From Papaver somniferum (lineage: Eukaryota; Streptophyta; Magnoliopsida; Ranunculales; Papaveraceae): a DNA stretch of 64,000 bases. Where the stretch lies: NCBI RefSeq assembly GCF_003573695.1, contig NC_039362.1, forward strand, positions 4,314,929-4,378,928, in the 5' to 3' direction. Made by a program: the position numbers and the translations under genes. Below are positions 55,946 through 64,000 of the stretch, piece after piece. Numbering within the stretch: position 1 is the stretch's first letter; each line of letters opens with the position of its first letter. The notes below the pieces were generated by a model. The model worked only from the letters and a program-made list of their open reading frames with translations, was not told the DNA's origin and made no database searches.

Positions 55946-57254
55946 GGCCCCTTTCTATGGGTGTGGTAAACATGTCATTTAAGCACCCACCATGGAGGGG
56001 GCAAACTGCCACTTAGCCAGGTTAGGTCAAGTTTGTATTGAGCGGTCGAGTCTCGACCGTTCGGTCCAGTTTGCACCGTTAGGTGTTTACTACACATCTA
56101 CCGAATTTTGTAAGACCGTCCGGTTTTGATAGCACCGGTGAGTAGAATTTGATGCAACGGCCATAATCTCCCCCCCTTCCCTTATAAATATCACATCCCT
56201 CTACCATTTTAATTCACACTTTCTCTTCTCTACTCTTCACATATTTTAATCTAAAACAAATTTCATCATCTAATTATTTCATTCACTTGTATTGTATAAT
56301 TTCTTTAATATGTCTCAATCTAAACAACAAAAGAAGAAGATTAGGGGTCCAAAATTTACCGTAGCCGAAGATGAAAGCATTTGCAGAAACTATGTGTTCT
56401 TTACACAAGATAGTATCGATGGTGCCAGTCAACAATCTACCAAGTTGTGGGATAACATATTTGCTAAGTTTTGAAACGAAACTATGAACATCAACGAGCG
56501 TGATGCAAATGGATTGTCCGTTCGCTTTGTTACAATCAACGCCCAAGTTTCCTTGTATGTCGCTGCTCTAATGCAAGCTGCTCATGGTCGAGAGAGCGGT
56601 CTTGTCGATGTTGATGTCGAACGAAAGTTCCGAACTGATTGGCACCATAAACATGGGATAAATTTTGCTTATGAAAGTTGTTATCATATTTTGAAAGTGT
56701 TGCCTAAATATAATCCAGAAGTGTTAGCAAACATGCAGAATGTACCTACAAGTTCACCATACACTTCTTCACCTTCACGCCAGCTTCACAACCATCTCAC
56801 CCCCCTTCAGATAATCCATTCTCTTCACCAGAAACCACCAAACAACAATTCCAACTTGAATGTCAATACTACAATTAAGAGAAAATTATTAGGAAGAAAT
56901 GATGCAAGAGCAGCGAGAAAAGCTGCCCAAGAAGGAGAAGCAATTGAAGTAGGTAGTAGTACTATTGATAGAGCATCAGAAGGTTGTCGAAAAACAAAGA
57001 TTTGTAGATCGCAAGTTCTTGACTAAGGAGATGAAAAACATCGACTAACTCAAGAAAAATTTGTTTCAGACTATGACAAGAATAAGATGCTAAATGCAGA
57101 CACCGAAAAGATGAATGCCAGACAATTGATGGTATGGGAGATGGAGATGGACAAGTTAACAGAGGAATTGGAAGAAAAAAAAACAAAAGAAACATCGAAA
57201 AACAATTTTGGGTTCAAGCTGAAGATGAGGATGACGAAGACGACGATGAAGTAG
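55946..57254 (+). mobile_element. Left part of a PIF/Harbinger-type element
   Basis: The likely left end is TAA|GGCCCCTTTCTATGG, a GGCC-type terminus with a TAA-like target, as in Harbinger elements. A promoter-like stretch follows with CTTATAAATATCA near 56180. The open frames match the SANT/Myb-like accessory protein of these elements. The right half lies beyond the LTR insertion at 57255, outside the window, so the nuclease gene is not seen. Confidence 0.5.
56310..57254 (+). pseudogene. SANT/Myb-like, NAM-associated-type protein of PIF/Harbinger
   Basis: It starts MSQSKQQKKKIRGPKFT with a basic tail, then AEDESICRNYVF, the W/I-x-x-x-L pattern of Myb/SANT-like 'glutathione-S-transferase-like'-annotated plant proteins, and STKLWDNIFAKF. 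A TGA at 56472-56474 interrupts. The frame then resumes with NERDANGLSVRFVTINAQVS, RTDWHHKHGINFAYESCYHILKVLPKY (the conserved F-x-x-x-x-C-x-x-x-L segment) and KRKLLGRNDARAARKAAQEG. A frameshift near 56960 follows, then LTKEMKNID and QLMVWEMEMDK, the usual C-terminal helical part. The LTR element enters at 57255. Confidence 0.65.
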
Positions 57255-59888
57255 TGGTGGACCCGGGAAAGCGTGAAAATTAAGCGTAATAAAAACGCGG
57301 GCCTACAGTAATACCGCAAGTGCACGGTCGTCAGTTGTAGCTCGTGCAAGTACGGGTCGATCCACAGAGACTGGGGTGTTTTGTAGTGTTTAGCTATTTT
57401 GGGCTCTAATTTGCTATTGGGCTTTGGTAACTTCTAGGCACAGTGGGCTTGGCTTTGGTTTTGGAATGGTCTTGGATTCAGTTGGCTTTGATGAATTGCT
57501 TTGGGCCTTTGAGTTCTCTGGGAATGAACTGGGCCTTTGGCTTTTGAACCTTAAAAGTGAACTGGGTTTAGTTGGCTGGGCCTTAGGCTTGAACAGAAGA
57601 AAAGTGGGCTTTTGTAATGACTGGACTGGGCTTGTGTTGTGAGCCAAGCTCAGTTGCAGCAGCAGCAGTGGTTGTAGCACATGGCAAGAGAAGTGGAGTG
57701 GCAGCAACAGCTGCAGAAACTCAGATGCAGGAGGCAGCAGCAAGGGAGAACTGGCAGCACCAGGTAGCAGGCCTAGGAGCACCAGCAGATAGCAGCAGGG
57801 CGAGGGAAATAAGAAGATGGTAGGGGAGGTGGAGAAAACCAAATGTAGCAGTGGCACTAGGCCAAGGTGGAAGCAAGTGAACAAGTGGAAACAAGTAAGA
57901 AAAAGAATGAACTAACAAAGTAACAGTGAACAGCAAGCGATAAGAAAGGCACAAAACAGCAAACAGTGAAGCAAAGACAATAAAATGACAGTGTAATAAA
58001 CCAAGGCCTAAGCCAAGGGCATTGATGTGAAGAAACAATAAAACAGTTAAGTTAAAGAAGCAGAGAAATGACAAAGAAACACTAGAGAAGTAAAACAAGT
58101 GGACAGTGAAAGTTTAACAGTGAACAATTGAGAAAACAGCAATGAAGGGAGACAGTAAACAAGAGTGATGAAAGAACACTAGGATGTTGAATCCACCATT
58201 AACCTAAGGGATATTCTACTCACAGCTAAAATAGTTACCAAAGTACTAATTGTCTGATTAAAGTACAACTAGTCTAAGGGCTTAACAACATTGGACATGA
58301 GCTGCACATGATGAAGACTATCTTATTGATTCATGGTTTCATCTAGTCCTAGCATTTGAGGTTTAGAACATACATAACAAGAACATTAGAGAACAGGAAA
58401 ACATAAATAATGAACAATGAAGGAACAAACATCACATTAACAGCAGCTTAACATGAACAACAAATTGAACAGAACACATACATGATTAAACAGGAACAGT
58501 GCATGAAACAGCACAAATTGAAGAGACTCAAAAAAAAACATTAACAGAACATAACAGTTCTGGACACTGGCTGCTAACCCAGCATAAGTTTTACAACATA
58601 CACACAAGGCTATTTATACCCAAATCCCTAAATTATACAATTAGGGTTTCTACCCAAAAAATCCCCAAATTGAAAATAGTACAATTAGGGTTTGGTTTTA
58701 CCTAATTCACCTAATTCAACCATACCCATATCCCTATTCTAGCTTCCCTATGCTCTCCCTAACAGAAACTTAGGGTTCTTTAATAAATTCCCCCAAATCA
58801 GAAAATTTAGGGTTTGGTAATTCTTACCCATATTGATGTGATTTGACGAGTTTGTCTTCGACCCATTCTTCCCCTTGGTCCTCTGCTCCATTCCCATGCT
58901 TCTATTTATTCTCTAGCCCTAGCTATTGTACCAATTTCTTTCCTAGGATTTCTGAGAAAGAAAAGAAAAGAAATTGGCAGGATAGATGGCTAGAAGATGG
59001 GGGTGATGATGTTTGAGCAGGTGGAGTTGGTGGCTTTGGTGGCTGGTAGGGGCGGAGAAGGTGGTGGCATGGAGTTGCAGAGGAGAAGAAAGGGGGAGAA
59101 GAAGGAGAAGGTGGAGGTCGATATGGGTTAGGGTAGGGAGCTGTTTGGCTAGGTCATAGGGTTCGAGTATTAGTGTGTTAGGCGGGTGTATCAAGATGAG
59201 TATACCGCGAGCTGAAGCCGCTGGATATGGAGATGGTAGGTGGATCGGACGGCTAAGGAAGAAGCAGCTTGTAGCGACCGTAGGATGTAAAATACAACGA
59301 AGTCTACGGTGCGAGATTAGGTTAGGTGTTGTAGTGTTGAGCGGAATCATCGGGATTTGATGCACAGGCATAGGAGCGACCGTAGGATTCAACTGCAATC
59401 TAATCTGATGGCTTGGAATTTAGGCACTATGGTGTTTGATAGGAGCTTCAGATTTTGATGCGCGATGAAGGAGCGACCATCGGATGATGAGATGGATCCA
59501 ATCTAACGGCTGAGAATGGAGGCGGGTATGGATATAGAAAATGGGTTTGGGTAAGGGTTTTGGGCCTTGGGTATGCCAAGCCCATATCTTCTTCAAGAAC
59601 AATTCTTCCTTCTTGAGCCCATTCCTAGCTTTTTGGACGTGCGCTCCATTCTTTGCGGCTTCCTTGCGTAATTTCTTCCGGCTTTTCACTACTCTTCAGC
59701 TCTTTTCTGCTCCACAAGTCATCCAGACTTTATTTATTACCTAAAAATGCAAAATTAAGTAAGAAAAATATTTATTCTTGAAAACAATGAAAATACAGAA
59801 TATGGGATAAAATGTAGAATTACTGCACAAAAGATGAGTTAAATGCCAACAAAAAGGGATAAATATATACAATATTAGGCACTCATCA
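57255..59888 (-). repeat. 3' LTR (element sense), left copy
   Basis: 2,634 bp, TGGTGGACCC...CACTCATCA. It carries the clause ACCGCAAGTGCACGG...ACGGGTCGATCCACAGAGACTGGGGTG near its start and the TGGGTATGCC...CCCATATCTTCTT block also found in the 26600 family. The ACCGCAAGTGCAC clause is equivalent to ACCTGCAAGTGCACAGGGTC in the 26600 LTRs. Open frames inside are low-complexity and not accepted as genes. Confidence 0.85.
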
Positions 59889-61257
59889 AATACCCCCAAA
59901 CATGAATTTTACTTGTCCTCAAGTAAAACAAAACTAAGGAAATCCTAACTATACCACTGTCGCTGGTCTCTCGAATGCATTTAGCGTATGCACTAAGCCT
60001 TTTAAACCACTAAGTGTCCCTAGTGGACGAGTTGAAGTCTCGTGAAGGTTTGCTTAGAACGTACCTACAAAGTTCTAGGTCAAAATATAAGCTCAGATTC
60101 CATCAAATGTGACATGTGCAAGTCAGTTTAAGCTCACAGCAAAATGGAGATGTCAATCTAGCTATCAAAGGCACAATCCTAGCACTGATAACAAAAAAAG
60201 ACATGTGATAAGAGTGTAAAGTGTATCTACACATGTGTAAAGAAAGATCTGAAGTTATGACTACTAATCACCAAGAGATAGTTTCTCAGGCTAAGAACCA
60301 AGGTCGAAATCTAGCTAGCTGTCCGGACTTTACGAGAATTGTGAATGAGTTGGAGGTATTTCACAATTACTCGCGTTGTACATCAATGGCATACACCCTT
60401 CCTTGCTTATTACAATGAAACAACAAAATGACTCTTTACATGACTCTTATTTACATTGACTACTCTCTTTTATTTTTGGAACAAGAGAGGATGGAATTGA
60501 TAAATACTTGATTTTTTATTTTATTTTTTTTATTTTTTTTTTTGAAAAAGGAAACACTTTTGATACATATACAAAAGGAAACAAAAATTACATGACACTT
60601 TGCAAGAGGTAGCCCTTTTTGATGCACCCAGTTAAATTCGATGGTTGTCTTTCTTAATGTAACCTCCACCTTCTATCCCAACCAACCAAAGAACAAGCTA
60701 GTCAAGTTTCGTTCAGTATTCTAAAGTGATTGGCAATCGTAACTTCCTATCAAACACCTTGAAGATCGAGGCCATACATGTATTGGTAGATCGTGCGCGT
60801 GCAAATTTCTTATCACTATGTGAATTGTGCTAGAATCAGGGTGCCTAAATATCTAGACTAAGACTCCTAATAATTACATATTTGCACAAGAGTCAACATT
60901 TCAAGGTAAAGGAGCTCCATTTTTATGATTTTTCATTTTTTAATTTTTCATTTTGGTTTTTTAATTTATTTATTTTTCAAAAAGAAGGAGTTCTTGTTTT
61001 CAATTATGGCATATTATCAAAGTATCTACTTTTCACCCCCAAACCTAAACTAAACATTGTCCTCAATGTTTCAAAATATGAACAAAATTATAATACAACA
61101 TATGAAGAGGATCATGTTGAGTAGAGAAAAAGGAGAGAGAATACCCGATTTCGGCGAAAGCAATATTAGAACTCCATTATTCAAGGCAAAAATCCATCAT
61201 ATGTCAGCCGAGATCATATTGGATTAGCAAAATATATACAAAAGGAACAAAAGGGTT
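59889..61257 (-). other. 3' part of interior, non-coding
   Basis: The polypurine edge AATACCCCCAAACATG, then the CACTAAGTGTCCCTAGTGG clause, T-rich tracts (60520-60545, 60940-60975) and a second CCCCCAAACCTAAAC clause (61037). It aligns with 28449-29830 and 33200-34570. Confidence 0.75.
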
Positions 61258-61854
61258 TTAAGAAATTTTATCTACTGGATTATATACAAAAAATTCACCA
61301 TACACTAACAATCTAAAGAGTTGAGGATCAACCCAAAAGACAAAGTGTAGCGGTTTCAACAACTTCACACATGAAAGAAAAGCACGTGAAGCTGTGAAAC
61401 CAAATGAGCTACCCCCAAACCTGGATTTTACAGAAGATATAATTTTGAAAACAAAATCGCGCAGCTTTGGGGGTTCATCATGCACAAGATCTAACTCAAA
61501 GTGTACTTTGCGATGGACGGGCAAACATGTAATTTCCAACTGTGGTTCCTCAAAGATATTATACTTAGAAGCGAAATAGTCCAAAAGGACTTGGGAAGTA
61601 TACAGTTCCAATCCTAGATTAGGAATTTTCAGAAAAATTGGTTTGACAATATGGGTACAAACCAAATCTAGGTTGGGTGGAAGGCCATCAGATTGTGACT
61701 TATGTAGGAAGATAGGCACATCATTACTAATCACATCAACATCTCCTAAGTCTTCTACACGTGTCACAACATGCTCACAATCATCAAACAAATTGGCACG
61801 ATCACAATCAGAGTCATCAACATCATCAACAAATTTATTCTCATGCATCGGCAA
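61258..61854 (-). CDS. Gag-like frame, C-terminal part
   Basis: 198 codons, starting within MPMHENKFVDDVDDSDCDRA. The acidic DD-rich beginning is followed by a region with LLDYFASKYNIFEEPQLEITC and HRKVHFELDLVHDEPP, and it ends PQLFRLLVYGEFF, a stretch also seen in the remnant at 3265. It overlaps the end of the next frame by 91 bp in a different frame, so one frameshift separates them. No protease or RT motif. Confidence 0.55.
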   Translation of the reverse strand: MPMHENKFVDDVDDSDCDRANLFDDCEHVVTRVEDLGDVDVISNDVPIFLHKSQSDGLPPNLDLVCTHIVKPIFLKIPNLGLELYTSQVLLDYFASKYNIFEEPQLEITCLPVHRKVHFELDLVHDEPPKLRDFVFKIISSVKSRFGGSSFGFTASRAFLSCVKLLKPLHFVFWVDPQLFRLLVYGEFFVYNPVDKIS

Positions 61855-62954
61855 ATCAGGAGAAATATAGAATCAGACACATCAAATATATTTTCATGCA
61901 TATTAGTATTAGTGTCTACAGAAGATTCAACTATTCCTATGTCGTGCTCATCTTCACAGAATAATTGTATGAATCCCATGTCAATATCAAAATCATATGA
62001 ATTACAATGAGTATTAGAAAAAACAACATGCATGAAGGTCGAGGGCGAGAAGCCATATGTTATTGAACCAACAGGTTCCACAATATTTTCATGTTCTTCT
62101 AACATATCATCATAATCATCATCATGGTAGCATGCATATTGGTCCTCATTAACAGTGGTGGTGTCATTAGTCGATTCATGTTCCTCTAAATTAGGTTCGT
62201 ATTCAACATCATTTACATGAATGGGACTAGACACTTCATTAGGGACAACATACATTTCCTCATGAATTTCCTCCTTTTGTTGGTGAAGCAAAATCTGATC
62301 TAAATGTGCATGAATTCGTGATGTAGATCTATCATAGTCTTGCTTGCAGAGTCTTAAAGCTTCTGTAGTGGAGTCTAAATTCATGGGAGTACAAAATTCT
62401 TCATGTTCAAATTGTGGTGAATGGTACATGTGTGCATGGTCATTAGGGTTTACAAAATATTGATCGCAACCCTCAAAGGATTGATTATGGTCCCAATGAC
62501 TACCATTCTCACAATTTATGGGCATTTCATACCTTGGATTTTCTCTAGATTGCCTAAAATTATGCAAAATATGACAATTCTCAACAGGGTGGTCTAAACT
62601 ACCACATGCGGGACATGCATAGATTTCAGGTTGCCTAAGAAAATTAGATGTGACAGATTCCTCATGTGATTGCATTTCTAAAGCTGTGATTCGAGCTTCT
62701 ATTTGATCCATAAGTGATGATTGTGTGAGTGAGGCACTAGCAAAATGTTCATTTTCACGTTGTGATGAATGATGCATGTGTGAATAGTTATTAGGTTTCA
62801 TGTATTGAGGCTCGGGACTTTGAAAATGTCCATAATAATTCCTATGACTATTGACATCATGGTCTGTGGAAGGTTCATAACGTGGCACATGCCCATAAGC
62901 AAGTTCTCTAAGAGTTTTATTTCCATCCCCAGGAGCAGACCAAAATCCAGACAT
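61764..62954 (-). CDS. Gag-like protein with CCHC zinc knuckle
   Basis: 396 codons starting MSGFWSAPGDGNKTLREL. A short coiled segment (MDQIEARITALEMQS, residues about 82-96) precedes a zinc knuckle: CPACGSLDHPVENC, with C114, C117, H122 and C127 (C-x2-C-x4-H-x4-C). The rest is His/Asn/Glu-rich and unstructured, and includes two copies of an H-M-Y/H-H-S-S/P-Q clause. The last 30 or so residues (CRCMRINLLMMLM...) look out of frame. The normal continuation is the neighbouring frame at 61854, so a one-base shift near 61855 is likely. It is probably the RNA-packaging protein of this otherwise pol-less element, and could serve related gag-less copies. Confidence 0.65.
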   Translation of the reverse strand: MSGFWSAPGDGNKTLRELAYGHVPRYEPSTDHDVNSHRNYYGHFQSPEPQYMKPNNYSHMHHSSQRENEHFASASLTQSSLMDQIEARITALEMQSHEESVTSNFLRQPEIYACPACGSLDHPVENCHILHNFRQSRENPRYEMPINCENGSHWDHNQSFEGCDQYFVNPNDHAHMYHSPQFEHEEFCTPMNLDSTTEALRLCKQDYDRSTSRIHAHLDQILLHQQKEEIHEEMYVVPNEVSSPIHVNDVEYEPNLEEHESTNDTTTVNEDQYACYHDDDYDDMLEEHENIVEPVGSITYGFSPSTFMHVVFSNTHCNSYDFDIDMGFIQLFCEDEHDIGIVESSVDTNTNMHENIFDVSDSIFLLICRCMRINLLMMLMTLIVIVPICLMIVSML

Positions 62955-62989
62955 GATTGGCTCAAAAGCTAAGTAACTATGTTACAAAG

Positions 62990-63792
62990 CCAAAATTTGG
63001 TTTTTAATGGGTTTGGATTTTTGGGAAAAATTTGGTTTTGGTGGGAGACATTTTGGTTTTTTTTAAATTTTGGGAGCAAGTTTGGTTTTAATGGGTTAAA
63101 GAAGAAAAAATTTGGTTGTTAAAATGGGAGCAAGTAAAATTTGGTTTTTGAATGGGAGAAAAGTTAATTTTTTTTTTTTTTTTTTTTTAAGAACAATAAA
63201 ATGAAGAAAATAAAATTTGGTTTTTGAAATGGGAGCACGCCCACTGTTGGTTTTGTGTTTGCTGTGGCTCAGCTGGTTTGAAAACGTTTGGTGAAACTGA
63301 GTCCAAAATCTCGGCCTAGAATTTGGGTACTCGGCCCACTAACGAGTTAACCTAGCGTGATCGGTTACAAGCTCAGCTGGGTTTAAAAACCCAGAATACA
63401 AAATACAAGTCCAAATTAAACAAGCTCACAAAAATTAAATACAAGCCCACAAATTAAACAAACAAGCCCACAAAAATTAATTACAAACCCAACAGAAAAT
63501 AAAAAGCCCAAAAATTGGGTTAATTATTACAAGCCCACAATTAAAAAATTGGAAGCCCACAATTCGGGTTCTCTTAAATGGGTTACCTTTTAAGCACAGC
63601 CCAGCTGCTCTGATATTGTTGCAAAAACCCAGTTGGGCTTTGGTTCTTTTCCTTGGTGGCGTCCCAGCAGAGGAAAAACAGGTTCAGAACAGCAGGTCCA
63701 ACAGCAAATGAAGTGAAGCAGATGCAGATGCAAATGCTATGCAGTGAAATGCAAAAATAGCTAATAAAACTACTAGAAAAACACAGCACCAG
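62990..63792 (-). repeat. TTTGGTTTTT-rich and GCCC-rich leader
   Basis: Repeats of TTTGGTTTTTnnTGGG (62990-63230) are interrupted by a T-run near 63166-63188. AAGCCCACAA clauses and GCCCAGTTGGGC then lead to GATGCAGATGCA near the primer site. The structure is shared with 29860-31300 and 34600-36050. Confidence 0.65.
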
Positions 63793-63810
63793 TCCCCGGC
63801 AGCGGCGCCA
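63793..63810 (-). other. Primer-binding site, Asp-tRNA type
   Basis: TCCCCGGCAGCGGCGCCA, identical to the sites in the 26600 array, starting 6 bp left of the LTR at 63817. Confidence 0.85.
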
Positions 63811-63816
63811 AAAACT

Positions 63817-64000
63817 TGGTGGACCCGGGAAAGCGTGAAAATTAAGCGTAATAAAAACGCGGGCCTACAGTAATACCGCAAGTGCACGGTCGTCAGTTGT
63901 AGCTCGTGCAAGTACGGGTCGATCCACAGAGACTGGGGGTGTTTTGTAGTGTTTAGCTATTTTGGGCTCTAATTTGCTATTGGGCTTTGGTAACTTCTAG
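63817..64000 (-). repeat. 5' LTR (element sense), cut by window end
   Basis: The first 184 bases match 57255-57437 with one extra G. The rest lies outside the window. Confidence 0.85.

Larger units (their letters stand above)
57255..64000 (-). mobile_element. Gag-bearing LTR element, Asp-tRNA primed, incomplete in window
   Basis: The left LTR (57255-59888), the interior (59889-63816) and the first 184 bases of the right LTR (63817-64000) are present. The two LTRs match almost exactly over the part seen, with one extra G in a G-run near 63935, so insertion is recent. The polypurine-type edge is at 59889 and the Asp-tRNA primer site is at 63793. It encodes a gag-like zinc-knuckle protein but no pol. 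It inserted into the PIF/Harbinger remnant; the presumed target is AGTAG (57250-57254), and the other copy lies outside the window. Confidence 0.85.

Noticed and set aside
57414..58098. Leu/Ser-rich minus-strand frames in the left LTR of the 57255 element
   Set aside because: Low-complexity frames within an LTR, not shared with the related 26600 LTRs.
61394..62010. Plus-strand frames opposite the gag-like protein
   Set aside because: Shadow frames of the minus-strand coding region, with no recognisable domains.

Overview
This is plant nuclear DNA, most likely from a dicot. The evidence is GT-AG introns, an IRE1-like kinase/RNase gene, Ty1/copia and Asp-tRNA-primed LTR retrotransposons, plant L1-type LINEs, hAT, MULE and PIF/Harbinger-type DNA transposons and Stowaway-like MITEs. 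I suspect a Ranunculales/poppy-type genome from the general look of the repeats, but nothing here proves it. Nothing bacterial or organellar was seen. Most of the window is nested, decaying transposons around two host-type genes.

Layout. 1-4111: remnant of an LTR element on the minus strand (LTR end, polypurine tract, gag-like debris). 4112-6283: a 5'-truncated LTR of a copia-like family. 6284-7514 and 15330-15946: one LINE (LINE-A, minus strand) split by a 7.8-kb gag-only copia element (7515-15329, 5-bp target duplication GCCTC). 17360-19472: a second, 5'-truncated LINE (LINE-B, minus strand) with a 12-bp target duplication. About 19600-24256: an IRE1-like pseudokinase/RNase gene on the plus strand, carrying a 2.04-kb hAT element in an intron and two apparent frameshifts. 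24920-25298: a TRIM-like pair of short direct repeats. 25430-40652: a decayed copia element on the plus strand, split by a nested 11.3-kb LTR-internal-LTR-internal-LTR array (26600-37939) flanked by the 5-bp duplication GTTGT. 42257-42650: a MITE. 42954-47613: a two-gene MULE with convergent genes and many TTCGGC/GCCGAA inverted-repeat modules in its introns and spacers. 47904-51863: LTR fragments, a copia 3' end and a Stowaway-like MITE. 53422-55374: an unrecognised four-exon coiled-coil-type gene. 55946-57254: a PIF/Harbinger-type accessory-gene remnant. 57255-64000: a young minus-strand LTR element that interrupts it; it carries a gag-like zinc-knuckle protein, and its second LTR runs off the window.

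How the parts relate. The element at 57255 and the tandem array at 26600 are relatives. Both have an Asp-tRNA primer site, the same type of polypurine tract, shared LTR blocks and the same repeat-rich leader, but the array has lost the roughly 1.7-kb gag segment. It must therefore rely on proteins supplied in trans. The copia element at 7515 likewise has gag remnants but no pol. The most unusual unit is the MULE. Its FAR1-like transposase gene and a small second gene each start near a terminal inverted repeat and converge, as in maize MuDR. The leading intron of each is built almost entirely from tandem short inverted repeats. The second gene splices in frame across 937 bp of such repeats.
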